From contig BCLD01000017.1 of assembly GCA_001600875.1 (NCBI GenBank), positions 591,417-650,913 of the forward strand: a stretch of DNA of 59,497 nucleotides, written 5' to 3'. This stretch comes from Solicoccozyma terricola. Its lineage: Eukaryota; Basidiomycota; Tremellomycetes; Filobasidiales; Piskurozymaceae. Position numbers and translations under genes: made by a program. The notes below the pieces were generated by a model. The model saw only the letters and a program-made list of their open reading frames with translations. It was not told the DNA's origin and made no database searches. Shown piece after piece: positions 47,794 through 59,497 of the stretch (within the stretch, counting starts at the first letter, position 1; every line of letters starts with the position of its first letter).

Positions 47794-50770
47794 ATGGTCT
47801 CGCTTGAGCAATCGGTCGATTCCGATACACAACATGTCGCGGCAGTTGACGAGAATGCGATGTTGGCGGACTTGGAGAATCTGAGTATACAGGTATGTCT
47901 TGTTTGTGCGAGGGTTGCTGATGGAGGGAACATGATGAGCTGATGGAGGTGTGTCGGATATTAGAAATCGGACATTCAAATTGGGGACGGGACTGTGGTC
48001 AAGGCTCCAAAGTGGGTTGAGCCCTCAAAGAGCGGAGGTCTATGTGTACTGATGATACTCGTACACAGGTTGCTAGCAGAGCTCAAGAGATCATTGAGTG
48101 ACTTGACCGAGTCATTGTGTGATATTCAATCTACATTGTATGGTCAGTACTGGCCCCTTTCATGATCTCAGCTGCCGAGTCTATACGTTGACCTGTTGTT
48201 CGATGTCACATTACAGAAATCCAAGAACACCGACATGCCTCTAACAACGGTTCATCTACAAAAACAACTCCCATAGACACTCTTCTCCCATCCTTCGACC
48301 ATTCTCTTGAATTTTTCTCCGTGTCCATTTCGACATTGACCAATGACATATCTGATTACGTCTCTTCAATTTCCCCTTCCACACCTGGTCCACTGACTCC
48401 TGGAGGTGGAGCGTCAGGCTCTCGCACTGTAAAGGAGTTGAATAAAAGGCTGAAGGAATTGCAAAGGGATTGGGCGGAGATGGTGGAGAGTGATGCGGTG
48501 TTGAAGGAGGAGTTGAAGGAGGATAAGTGGTTGGAGGTTTTTAGGACGTAAGTGCTGGCGCTTGTGACATGTTTGACATCGAGCTGATGAGCGGTGGGAC
48601 CGACCGGGTGGCGATGATGGATGGAATAGAGCTTCAGACCAAGCTGAGGGAATGATGGATTCGTTACAGAAAGCTGTGTCTCAATGTTCGGTGTGTAATG
48701 TTATCTCTCATCTGATGGTAAATGGAGTGTGAACTAATGAAGAGATATTGTGATGGACCGACAGACATTAGCTTTCCAGATCATGGCACCTGCGGGCTTT
48801 AGAGCGAGTCTTGATGGAGAAGGGTTGAAATCTACGATATCGAATTATGAGGCGAAGAAGAAGTGAGTATCGTGCTGTCTTGGTAATTCGTCGATGATTG
48901 GCCCCTTCGGATCGGGATGTTGACGGATTTTGTTTAACAGGTTTTACCAACCCAGCGTGACGAAGAGTTTGATGATTTTAGAAAAGGGGATTAGAGAGAG
49001 AATTACCAAGAATGGAGAGACGTTGCGACGGTAATTAGAGGTAGAACCCACGATGTCAACGAATATACTGATTCTTTTTTGAAATTTGATCAGGCATGCA
49101 GATATGTCGGATCGGTGGCGTTCCCTGAAAGATGAGATGGCTCTAATCGATAAACAAATACCCGACTTGCGGACACAGATATCTTATTTATCTTCGGTCG
49201 GCGACGGAAGTACAGAAATGTTGATGGATGAACAAGAAGATACTGGAGACTCGTCAATCTTGGGCTTGAGCATCATCTCACCTCGATCTAGAACTGTCAG
49301 TGGATTACCAAATCCGAGAGAGGTGGATCGGAGACCGGAAGGGCCATCGTCGCCTTTCACTGCTGGAGAGGTGGGAATGACAAATGCAAGGTCCATGGCG
49401 AGGAACAAACCGAGGTCTTCATCTGGGCTATCGGGATTGATGGGCGTTTCATCACCCTCGTCCACCGCAACCGGAAGCAGCAAAGTGTCAGACTCACCGG
49501 TGGTTTCCACACCGGCTAGTCCGCAATCCGAGGCATCATCGTATTTCTCGAATTTACGGAATAGGTTTACCAGGAAGGGAGCTAGAACACCGACGCCTAA
49601 GGGAAAACCGAAATGGAACTCTTCTTCTAGGATCATTGAATCACCTACTCCTCCTTCGGGGAATGGAGCGGGCGAGGACAGAGTGGCGTTTTCCAGGAAG
49701 AAATCGATGGGGTTACATGATGGAGGTAGTAGAGGAGGATCTCGATCTCCTAGCCCTTCTGCCGGGAGGTCTGTGTTCTTTACCGGCAGGAGAGCGTCCG
49801 ATCACACACCGACGACAGCAAACATGTTCGGGAAAACGGTCCAACCACCAATAACGTCAGACGAACATCCTCATCCCCCGACGTCACCTACATTCTCGTC
49901 CGTTTCCTCCTCCACAACACCAAACCGTCGTCGATCTATGCTTCCTGTTCTGAAGTCCACTCCTTCCTCGGGATCCACGGCCACCGGTGCTCGATTACCC
50001 TCTCAGACAAGCATATCCCGAGGACCACCACCACCACCTCTCCCTCCAATGCCTGATATGAAAGAAATAGCTGCTAAAGAAGCCAAGGCAGCGTATCTGA
50101 GGAGTGGAATAATGACGCCAGAACCGATGTTACGAGATAGAGCAACGCAGATGCCGTTTTACAATGGAAGACCGCAAGGTTCGGGTAATAGGACGCCGTC
50201 GAGGATGTCGAATGCGGGGCAGGCTGCAACGACGCCAGGGAGGTCGGTGTCTACACCGGCAAGACCTAATACTCCAGGACGGGCGACGCCTAGTAGAGGA
50301 AGATCAAGTATGGGTCCTCCATCAGCGTTCAAGGAACCTTCGAGGCCGTCATCTCGAGCGGCTTCGCGAGCTGGTGCCTCAACACCCTCTGGCCACTTTT
50401 CGACTGCGACTTTCGTACCCAATCGTCTTGATCTTCTCGATATGGCAATCTACGATGTGCTTCAGTCGATACCTAACGATATCGGTGTAGAACGCCTTGA
50501 TCCGCCTTTGAGAAGAGGACAGCTGCATGTTGGGGAGTGGAAGGGTGAGTATGTGTTTATGAGTGGGAGAGTTGGGAGGAGGACGGTGGGGTGTAGATTG
50601 TTGGAATTGAATAAGCCGGGGCAGGGAGGGGTGATGAGGAAGGTGATGGTGAGGGTAAATGGAGGTGAGTGTGGGTCGTGGGGATGGATATGTCTGTGGG
50701 TGAAGCTGATCGGGTGGGGACTTGTGTAGTTTGGGTGGATTTGAGGTTTTATATCCTGGAGTTGGCTTGA
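47794..50770 (+). CDS. KAR9: KAR9-like spindle-positioning protein with GAR-like C-terminus
   Basis: Resembles fungal Kar9, which links microtubule plus ends (through EB1/Bim1) to actin transport for spindle orientation. N-terminal helices include LLAELKRSLSDLTESLCDIQ, LNKRLKELQRDWAEMVESD and DKWLEVFRTASDQAEGMMDS, then MILEKGIRERITKNGETLRR, the KAR9-type blocks. The middle is a long disordered Ser/Pro/Arg-rich stretch with two candidate EB1-binding sites, RRRSMLPVLK and TVSGLPNPRE (SxIP-like). The C-terminus GEYVFMSGRVGRRTVGCRLL, RKVMVRVNGVWVDLRFYILE resembles a GAS2/GAR microtubule-binding domain; its last part is on a small exon (50730-50770) after an intron. Kar9 assignment is by pattern memory and is moderately sure; the GAR call is less sure. 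Confidence 0.74.
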
Positions 50771-51145
50771 TGATGGGGAGGGCGAGGGCGAGGGCGAGGA
50801 GGAGGAATGTGGTGGATTCGTTGGATAGACAGGTTGTATCTGATACTGCATGCCACGGTGCGATGGCCCTCCGTGCCCTCCGTGCCCTCCGTGCGTCGTC
50901 ACCACCGCCTCCGCATCCGCCGCCGCTGTCCCCCCCCCCCCGCCCCCCCGGTGTGCGCCACGGAAAAGCGCGTTCGCCACCCGTTGCGCTTGTTTCCGCC
51001 GCTCCGCGCTCCGGCCAACGTCGGGGAAATCTCATTTCAACGTTCAACACCATCGTCGTCGTCGTCGCCAGCGTCTCCACCCCACCACCATCCCCACCAC
51101 CACCACCACCACAACCACCATCCAGGAGTAGTATATCCCGCCATC
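50771..51145. promoter_or_regulatory. MPP-beta upstream region
   Basis: A 375-bp stretch containing GGGCGA and CCGTGCCCT triplications (about 50779-50800 and 50865-50893), an 11-base C run (50931-50941) followed after a G by seven more C, and CCACCACC repeats just before the start codon. The open frames over it are low complexity. No gene seen. Confidence 0.4.
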
Positions 51146-53549
51146 ATGATTCCTAGGCTGGCTTTCAAGGCCAGGGGTGTAGCAAGGCAGGTGCGTTTTC
51201 AGGCTGTAGGGCAGGAAGGAAATCGGGGAGGTCGGATTGGCTGGCAGGTGATCCGCGGAGAAGAAGCAGATTGGTGATGGTGGTGGTGGTGCTGGCGTTG
51301 GCTTCTGTTGTGTGCGGGGCGGGGATAGCCAATCCACGTTGATACACCACTCTTGGAGATGTCGATGGGATGAGATTGGATCTCACTCATCACAGCGATA
51401 AATTACCTATGGACGTGAAAAAACGAACATTAAATCACTAACGTCACCACCATCTTCCCCCTTACAACCACACAGACTCAACTCCGAACCCTCGCAACAG
51501 CAGCTAAATACTCGGACCCAGTCACTCACATCTCAACCCTATCAAATGGTCTGACTGTCGCGACTGAATCTCAACCACATGCACAAACCGCGACTGTTGG
51601 TGTTTGGGTTGATGCGGGAAGTAGGGTGGATGGAAAGGGAGCGAGTGGGAGCGCCCATTTCTTGGAGGTGAGTTAGCGAGTCGGGTGAGGGGGAGTAGTG
51701 TGTGGTCGCGAGGAGGAAGAAGGGGAGGAAGGAATTGGAAAACAGATACAAGCGAGCTTGCGATGTAGTCTGAGCGGGAGGGTTGATCAACTATTAGGTT
51801 GGCCACGAGAGTTGGCATTACGCGCCGTCGAGAGCACTATTGGCTGCTACTCGTATCTACGAATCGAGACGACGAGCTAGCGAGCACGACGAGGAACGGA
51901 AGATGATGCGATAGGGGACGACATGCGACGAGATTCACTGACGCCGGCGAGCCCTTCGAGGATTGATCACTGACGGAAACGACCTTCTCTTTTACCACTA
52001 ACCATCATCTCTCATTGAAAACCCCTCGAACCCATCTATGTCTGTCCACCGCTCGCTGAATCCACCAGCACATGGCCTTCAAGGGTACCAAAACCCGTGA
52101 TCAAAAATCCCTCGAATTAGAAGTCGAAAACCTCGGCGCTCACTTGAACGCCTACACATCTCGCGAGCAAACCGTTTACTACGCTAAAGCATTCAAGCAA
52201 GACGTCGGTCAAGCAGTCGGTATCATCTCTGATATCCTGCAAAACTCAAAGTTGGAAACCAACGCTATTGAGAGGGAACGTGATGTTATTCTGAGGGAAC
52301 AGGAGGAGGTTGATAAACAGTTGGAGGAGGTTGTGTTTGATCATTTGCATGCTGTTGCGTTCGCTGGTAAGTTGGAGAAAGTCCCACGTTGAGAGTAACA
52401 GATAATTGAGCTGTACACGTTTGTTTACCTTTGCTTTGCTTTCTCCAGGTCAACCTCTCGGTAACACCATCCTCGGACCTAAAGAGCACATCAACTCGAT
52501 CTCTCAGACCGATCTCTCCAAATACATCTCCACCAACTACACTGCTGATCGAATGGTTCTCGTCGGAGCTGGAGCCGTCGAACATTCTGAGATGATCAAG
52601 CTCGCCGAGAAACACTTTGCTACCCTTCCACAATCTTCGAGCCCCGTTCCTTTGGGAAAGGCTGCTCATCCATCTACCCAATTCACCGGTGCAGAGGTCA
52701 GGATTCGTGATGACACCATGTCAACTCTCAACTTGGCTATCGCCGTCGAGGGTGTTGGATGGAAGTCTCCGGATTACTTCCCTATGATGGTCATGTCCAG
52801 TATCATGGGTAACTGGGATCGAAGTTTGGGTGCTAGTCCGTTGTTGAGCTCAAAGCTCAGCCACGTCATCTCCTCCAACAACTTGGCAAACAGCTACATG
52901 AGTTTCTCGACTTCGTACTCGGACACTGGTTTGTGGGGTATCTACATGGTTACCGAGAAGTGAGTACAACCTCACGTATTTGGTAAACGATTGATACATG
53001 TTGACTGATATTCTGGGGCGTTTTTTTTCTTTCTTTCTCAGCTTGATGAATGTCGACGATATGGTTCACTTCACTCTCAAGGAGTGGACTAGGATGTCTC
53101 TCGCACCAACCACCGCCGAAGTCGAGCGTGCCAAGTCGCAGCTCAAGGCTTCATTGTTGTTGGGTCTCGACGGTACCACCGCTATCGCTGAGGACGTGAG
53201 TTTTTGTCCTTTATTTTCCACTCCTTACTCTCGAAGCACAACTGACATTCCCTCCGCTCACGCTCATAGATTGGTCGTCAAATGGTCACCACTGGCAAGC
53301 GATTCACTCCCAAGGAGATTGAGCGAGCCATCAACGTCATCACCCCAGCTGACATCCAGCGAGTAGCAAAGACTTACCTTTGGGATAAGGACATCGCCAT
53401 CGCCGCGTTGGGCAGGGTTGAGGGCTTGTTAGATTACAACCGTATCCGAGCCGGTGAGTGAAAGACCAATCTTCGTGCCATAACCTGATATTATCGAATG
53501 CTGACGAGTCTCACCCCCCAACGCAGACATGTCATCCATGATCTACTAA
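51146..53549 (+). CDS. MAS1: Mitochondrial processing peptidase beta subunit
   Basis: Catalytic subunit of MPP, which removes presequences from proteins imported into the mitochondrial matrix (pitrilysin, M16 family). The presequence is [15 protein letters not shown] (exon 51146-51190), then [20 protein letters not shown]. The inverted zinc motif HxxEH is in [20 protein letters not shown], with downstream Glu in [20 protein letters not shown] and [20 protein letters not shown]. The C-terminal half has [37 protein letters not shown] and [20 protein letters not shown], then [20 protein letters not shown], ending MSSMIY. The second intron (51668-52068, 401 nt) splits the zinc motif between HFLE and H. 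It is convergent with the TRAPPC12 gene, with only 62 bp between stops. Confidence 0.95.
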
Positions 53550-53611
53550 TCTTCCGTTAGAATCAAGAAAGGCACGCCGATTAGGAGAATGAGTGTAGAT
53601 AAACCATACCA

Positions 53612-55895
53612 TTATACATCCCCCCCCCATCCTCTTTCGGCATTGTAAACGTCGTTGATAGGGCTGGCAAACGACTCCAAACATGCGGCCATTGATACAA
53701 TCTCATTGCATGGAATTGGAAACACAGTATCGTACACGGAACGTGAAATGATCAGGAAAGCTTGAGGCAGCCAGGCTTCAAACCATCGCCCACCGAATTG
53801 GCGGTCTGCAGGAGTATAGTCACCTTGCGTTGTGAGGAGGAACCGCTTTGCAGCTCGTACATTGTAGTCTGGAGGTAGGCCAGAATAATCAGCCGGTGTT
53901 CTCGGCTCGGGAATTAGCAGCTCAAGACGCACAAGATTGAATAAAAGCGGTTCCACATAGCTGGACGAAGGCTGCTCCGCTAATTGGGTTTGGAGGAGAT
54001 CCACGGCCTAACACCGATAGATTGGAAATGAGCATACGCCGGGGATCTTACTACCATCTGTCATCACTCACCTCCTGCAGCTTGCCTGCGTTCAGGAGTC
54101 CCACCGCCAAATTATTGACTACCACCACCCCAACACCCAATCCATCAAAGCTGATGTCCTTCAATGTATCCTGCATCATCTGCCAATTGCCATAGCTCGA
54201 CGCTACGATTACCTTACCAGTCGCCTTGATTGCCAGTGGCGCAGTTGGATGTTCTAAAAGCCGCTCGAGGATAGCTCTGGCTCTGAGGAGAGATCCGGAG
54301 GACAGATGAAGGGAGATCATGACTAGGAACAAGCTTGGCGGAAGGCGAGAATCGTCACCAAAGTCAAGTAATGGTTGTAGTAAAGCAATCGCAGCGGGAA
54401 GGTCCTGGATGTGGTGTGATGGTTAGTATCGAGGTTACACTCAAGCAATACCTGCTACACTTATGACCAAAAAAAAAAAAAAGTCAGACTCACCCTCATC
54501 TCCACCATCAGACCAGCTATGATCATGCCCACTCTGTGCGCTCTACTCTCCCACAACCTCATCTCTACCTCGTCACCATTCTCCTCGCTGCCAACAACAA
54601 ATTTCCCAGCCTGTCTAGATCTATACTTGCACCTCCTACAAAGCAAAGCCAAATCCTCTACTGCACCTACCAGATCCTTTTCGTGACCTGCACCACTGCC
54701 TGACACAGGTACGTAAGCTTTCGAACGAGCAAGGAAGACTTCGAGTTCAAAAGGCATGACTTTGTCGAGAAGGGTTGGTGTTATGGAAGATTGTCGGATT
54801 GCGTTAAAGAGGGAGGATAGCTCTTGATAGTGCTGATGTGGGAGAAGGAGATTGAGAAGGGAGTGAAGACGAAGATGCCACAGCTATGGGGGTACAGGAA
54901 TAGGTAGGTGCCCTGTGACGGACGTCTGGCTTTGGTATAACTCACCTGCAAGATAAGGGCCAGGTCTGAAGGTGTAGCTCGCACGATGTTATCTCGAGCA
55001 TAGTTGGCTAGCGCTCGCCAAGAAGCGGTTGTCTGAGGGAGAAAGAACGTTAGGCTCGAATCGCCGACAAGGATGTATTCGATCACATACCACCATCTCC
55101 TGTATCGTCCGGCCTTCCCATCTACCTTCAACATTCCGCACGGGCCGTTCGTTAGGAGGGACAAACTTGTTGAGCAGCGTTTGTAGTGGGTCCGACTGGA
55201 ATATGAAGAATACATGGGTCTTGTGTGAGCTTCTACCTGAAGGGGTTGGGTGTGTTCTACATTGAACCCACCGACGGGAGCTCCAGAAACATCGACGAGC
55301 TGATTAGTAGAGGTGCCCATGGCCCCGTCCTCTCCATGGGCGGCTCTCGTATCACTAGGGAACCTCTCCGACTGGCCGCTCTACTGGTTGATCGACTGCC
55401 AGGTCGACTAGGTGTCCGACTTGCAGCACGGGATGATGACGGTGATCCTCCTCCAAGAGGACTACCTTCCCTACTCCGCTGCGGCCAGACTACTGTACGA
55501 TGGCTTTCTCTTCCAAATACAGAGTGAACAGCGGTGGAAATCGGTTGATGTTGATTGATACTTGATCCGGTGGGAATCCCAGATTGTGAAGGAGGAGCCT
55601 CACTCCCATCCTCCGATACGGCTCGTTCGAAGGGATCGGGAATAGCAAAGTCATCGATGGACAAAGGCGGTCCCTGGGCTATACTGAGTCCTCTTGGTCT
55701 CATTCCGTCGAGGTTGAAGCGTTGTGGAGATGACAGATGGGCGGAAGAGTGCTCAAGACGGGGAGATGCCATGCCGAATGGGTCGTTTGGATTTGAGGAG
55801 ATCGACAAGGCACGATCGCGGGTGAAGGACGCTGAAGGTGGTGTGAGTGGGTCCTGGGTCGACGCAGACAGGTTTCCAGACGGTGAGAAAGCCAT
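53612..55895 (-). CDS. TRAPPC12-like TRAPPIII subunit
   Basis: TPR-like helical protein matching metazoan-type TRAPPC12, a subunit of the TRAPPIII tethering and Rab1-GEF complex at the Golgi and in autophagy. The N-terminal 230 residues are disordered and Ser/Pro/Arg-rich (SRAASRTPSRPGSRSTSRAA). The family core starts DPLQTLLNKFVPPNERPVRN, then TASWRALANYARDNIVRATP, LWHLRLHSLLNLLL, MPFELEVFLARSKAYV, HRVGMIIAGLMVEMRDLPAA, PPSLFLVMISLHLSSGSLLR, VVVNNLAVGLLNAGKLQEAV and PLLFNLVRLELL. The last codons pass through a nine-base G run and give RGWGGDV. Start chosen at MAFSPSGNLSAS; a longer open frame upstream starts with MLLGPG. It is followed after 131 bp by TRS85 on the same strand. Confidence 0.75.
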
Positions 55896-56026
55896 GACTG
55901 GGCCGGCCGTTGCAGTGGATATGAGGATGTGGATATGAGGATGAGGATATGAAATGACAAAACGGACAAACCCAGGACCGAGGAGCATGCATCGTCACAT
56001 CCTCCAATTGTCAACAAACAACATCT

Positions 56027-59000
56027 CTATGCTCTCAACCCGTCCAAGTCCATGTCCAGGTCGTCACGGACAATGTCCCACACATCCTCGGGCCAGTCCG
56101 TGCTGTCCACCTGCAACACCGATGCATCTACTTCTGTATCGGCTCCATCTAATGCGAACCTCGCTCGACTTGTCCATTCATCGCCGATTTCCCGGCCCAC
56201 ATCGACGTCGAGCTGCCATGCATTCAGATTATAAAGTCCAGGTCGATCAACGAACGCCTTGAGGTCGAGCTGACACGACTGCAATGGCTTGAGCGTCCCT
56301 CGGCGGACAACGGAGCCGACGTAGCGAACGAGGGGTTTTGCCGCCTGCTCGGGGGTGGGAAAGTCCAAACGAGTTGCCTGCTTGTTCAGTCGGAGAGTAT
56401 ACCGAGCAGGAAATCGTGGAGATAGATTCACTATATCTGTAACTGGAGAGATGCATGATGGTCTATTCTCGCAGGGCGCAGGGCATCTTTAGTTAAACCG
56501 GAGGCACGAAACCGCGACATCATGAATGCTCACCCTTCCGCAAAATCATGCCGTATCCGCCCCCTCTTAGCACCTCTCACCATCATCCTGACCCTCATAG
56601 GATTCTCCTCCATCGCCAACGGCCCATCCAACACGCTTTCCAATAATAACTTTTTCCTTCTATTCGTCTCTTCATACATTGATCGGACGCTCTTCCCATC
56701 AGATCCTAGTATCGCAGCTTTGGATTCATCCAGGATTGATTGCGCTGGACATGGTCGAATGCCGTGGAGAAGACTACACCCGGCGAAGGAGGAGTCTGGG
56801 TCAGTCGGAGATGGAATGCTCCAGTGGACGGCGACGTCGAGTTCCAGAGGGTTGTAGAGTGTTGAGATATGGGAAAAGGAAGAGGGCGGGATAGTAGGAT
56901 ATTGCTGATTAAGCGAAAACATCACGTATGATTCTCGTAATACGTCAATGGGGGGATTGAGCATTCTGATGTCTTCCATGGATGAGCTTGCGATACTGGA
57001 GTGATGCACAGTGATAGGCGGCGGATTGTCTTGGGAAGGTGTCTGCCCTTTGACGATAGCTAGCATCTGCTTGGCAGTGAACGACTCGTGGACGTCGAGT
57101 TGTTGGAAGGTGTCAGATACTGTGACGATGCCATGACAGAAACCTATCTGGCATTCGCCAAGTCGTACGAAGCTGGGTGATATATATTACTTCACATCAG
57201 TCGGAGAGTGGAAGCAGGTCGATATACGGAACACTTACGACTCGGGCAACATACTGGTCTCCTTGGCGACCCAAGCGGGACTGATGATATCCACCCGCTC
57301 AATCTTGACTTCGAGATCGTCGGATGTGTTCTCGACCTGGACATCCACGTTGTACTCGGTCGCTGACAACAACGTGGGCTGACAAGATGCCTCGAGCGAA
57401 AGGAGAGGTCGGACCTGGAAGTAATGTGCCATGCGAGTCGAGCCAAAGGTGACATTCTCACCCTGGTGAACTCGAGGTTGAATGAGCATGCTGAAGTGGA
57501 CCAAGAAGTTATACAGTCACTCACTCCCGTTTGGTATGCGAATAATACGAGCAATTGATGATCACCGATAAGATTGCCGTATGCTAAAATAGGAACGTTG
57601 ATTGATTGACCTGGCTCTAGACCGTCATCAGGTAGGGCGATCGTCGATGGTTTGTGGGTCGCAAGAACATTTGGAGCTAGCAGTCAAGAGTAGGTGAGCT
57701 GGGCCGTGGGAACGTTTGTCAGGCAAGTTGCACTCACAGGTTCCGCGTGATCCCTCGTTTCCAACGGGCGAAAGAAATCCTCCTATATTGGAAAGCATCT
57801 TGACATCCCGTACGGCCATGCTTCCGGTATTCGTCATAGTGATATCGACCTGCCGTAGTTCGCCGTGAATCATTACTGTTGGGACAAGGTCAAAGTCGAG
57901 CTGTATGTTGGGCTTTGGTTGCCCAACTGTAACGACGAGAGAATCGTCTTGGGCATACGTTGGCTCCAAGCGCTCCTGTTTCGTCGTGAAAAGTCTCTTG
58001 CCCTTGCGTTCGAGGGATTGGATACACGGGAGCAAACCATGGAAGAGGAAGGAAATGGCGCTTATCCGATATGTGCCTGCATGTGAGGAGGTAACCTTGA
58101 TGTATACCTGTTGAAGGATGACTGTCAAATCAGCGCCATAAAGCCGAATGAAAGACTCGACAACGCACTTCTCGAGTTTCCAGCGGAGCAAGCTCAAAGT
58201 CGTCTACGACCTCTACAGAAATGCCATCAACGGGCACTTCAGAATTGGCAGTATCAAGAACCTGAACATGGAGATTGCTGATCTTGATCGAAGCATTCAT
58301 TGGGTTGCTCGCCATCAGACTAATAAACAACGGTTCTGCAGTATAGTCGATCCAAGTTCAGGGCTTTTGACTGGGTGTTTAGCGACATGACTCACCGTCG
58401 ATTGCAAGGATATTCCGTTGGTGAGGCCGAAGTAATGTTGACGGCCTTGGAGATGATTTATTGAAACCGCCGATTAGCATTACATCCTCTAGCTCCTCCC
58501 ATGTTCCTCGACCAACGGCAAAATCCGAGTCATCTGACGGTATCCGAATGGCTGTCTGTGAGATGTCAAAGATAGGAGTAGGGAGGCTGACTTGCGCGAG
58601 TGCCTCCTTATATAAATCGGGTCGGCTTTGCAGTTGCTGCAAGCCGGATGGAGATTCAGAAGTTGAGGGGTTTGTTACGATCAGCGATACCCACCTGGTA
58701 AGCAAGAACGAAATCCTCCAGGACGTCTCCCTGCCCGTCCGACCCCATCCCTCTCCTAAGCAATCTAACGAAATGTTCAACGGCGAGATCACTCTCTCCC
58801 AGCGTGTATGCCTGCCTTCCCAACGAGAACTCTATGTAGTTTTGCGCGAATAACCACGGTGGTTGCTGATCCCGATAGAATTTGAGGGCTTTTTGTAGAC
58901 ATCTGCGTGAATATGCTTTCTGTGGCGGTGACGGGATATTCAGTTTTCATGAGTTGATAATGTGCTATAGTTAGACTCACATGTCCGGACTTCTCGTATC

Positions 59001-59454
59001 TTCGAGCTGCCATTACCATGTGGAACGCGTGCTTTCGTTGTCTCCGCTTCGCATACTTGAGGTCTACGAGAGCCGCTTGTTCAAGTAAGATGGCACTAGG
59101 GACCTCTTCAGCCTGCAAAAAGGTGTGCGAAGAGATCAATCGTTACAGCGCGGGGCTTTTCGAGCATACGGCCCCTAAACTCACATCTCCAGCTCCCCTA
59201 ACCAAGCTACCGCTAACGCCCGCCCAATCCCATCCTGGGTCAACTGCAGACCAAGCTTTCCACGCTTCATAGTGCAATACCGTAACTCTCAACGCATCCA
59301 ATCCGATATTCGGCCGTGATGCATAAGCGACGACGGCCTGCTCAAGCCATGATTCAATCTCAATAAGAGTCTGTGATTGTTGTTGTGCTCGCATCGAGTT
59401 CTTGTTGTCACCCAAAGGTGTAAGTGCCATGAGAGTCGACAGGCCGTACATTTC
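56027..59454 (-). CDS. TRS85: TRAPPC8/TRS85, C-terminal part (5' truncated)
   Basis: C-terminal portion of the TRAPPIII-defining subunit. The first visible exon begins with EMYGLSTLMALTPLGDNKNS after an acceptor at 59455; upstream exons are outside the window. The TRAPPC8 block is clear: LLEQAALVDLKYAKRRQRKH, HAFHMVMAARRYEKSGH, then KALKFYRDQQPPWLFAQNYI and SLGRQAYTLGE. Beta-sandwich domains (IgD-like/ASH) follow, with YINVTSSHAGTYRISAISF, FDLVPTVMIHGELRQVDITM and VENTSDDLEVKIERVDIIS, ending DIVRDDLDMDLDGLRA. At least nine introns, one with a TCATTCG-like donor context not fully resolved. The intron at the right edge carries a 28-base G run (C in the transcript) at the contig end. Confidence 0.82.
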
Positions 59455-59457
59455 CTA

Positions 59458-59464
<7 letters not shown>

Positions 59465-59488
<24 letters not shown>

Positions 59489-59492
59489 GGGG
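59465..59492. repeat. 28-base G homopolymer at the right edge
   Basis: The longest G run in the window, inside a TRS85 intron, followed by only five more bases (TTTTG). The left edge of the window also begins with ten G. The sequence therefore starts and stops at G homopolymers. Confidence 0.9.
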
Positions 59493-59497
59493 TTTTG

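Noticed and set aside
51044..51393. Antisense open frames over the MPP-beta 5' end
   Set aside because: They are His/Pro/Val runs from CCA repeats opposite a confirmed gene.
51890..51960. Possible C/D-box snoRNA in the MPP-beta intron (ATGATGC then CTGA)
   Set aside because: The box C is imperfect and no terminal stem or second box pair could be found.

Overview
This window is nuclear DNA from an intron-rich fungus, most likely a basidiomycete yeast of the Tremellomycetes type. That placement is inferred from gene structure and content, not from a marker gene. Nearly every gene is split by many short GT-AG introns (about 50-110 nt, often with a CTGAC/CTAAC-like branch site before the acceptor). 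Genes lie on both strands at about one per 3 kb, and all recognisable products are eukaryotic housekeeping or signalling proteins. I see no bacterial operon, phage, CRISPR array, transposon ORF, rRNA or tRNA. Both window ends are poly-G, there is a 240-base N gap at 22245-22484, and three single Ns flank another poly-G tract near 39718-39722.

I support 19 protein genes. From left to right: a divergent pair of Myb/SANT-like genes (105-1681 minus, 2057-3587 plus); VPS37 of ESCRT-I (minus); an Ap4A phosphorylase/ATP adenylyltransferase (plus); an EF-hand type II NADH dehydrogenase (plus); a secreted M64-family metallopeptidase (minus); UBC13 (minus); a very large Rho1-type exchange factor with DEP, two tandem DH domains, PH and CNH (14914-21938 plus); RAB5/YPT5 (minus); a proline iminopeptidase (minus); and an ADCK1/Mcp2-type mitochondrial ABC1 kinase (minus).

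After a 3 kb intergenic region comes a long plus-strand block: an HMG-box transcription factor with a split box, a TGL2-like mitochondrial lipase, a fatty-acid elongase, FAN1 nuclease, a KAR9-like spindle-positioning protein with a C-terminal GAR-like domain, and the beta subunit of the mitochondrial processing peptidase. The window closes with two minus-strand neighbours that both encode TRAPPIII vesicle-tethering subunits: a TRAPPC12-like protein and the C-terminal part of TRAPPC8/TRS85, which runs off the right edge inside an intron.

There is no single pathway here, but three themes recur: mitochondrial function (NDE, ABC1 kinase, TGL2-like lipase, MPP-beta), membrane traffic (VPS37, RAB5, TRAPPC12, TRAPPC8) and signalling or morphogenesis (Rho GEF, HMG factor, KAR9). 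The most interesting points are architectural: the tandem DH domains with a degenerate first copy, the HMG box interrupted by about 80 residues with a lysine-rich patch, micro-exons of 9 and 10 nt inside conserved motifs, a tryptophan replacing the first histidine of the Ap4A phosphorylase active-site motif, and many long G/C homopolymers concentrated in introns. I found no convincing new defence or mobile system.
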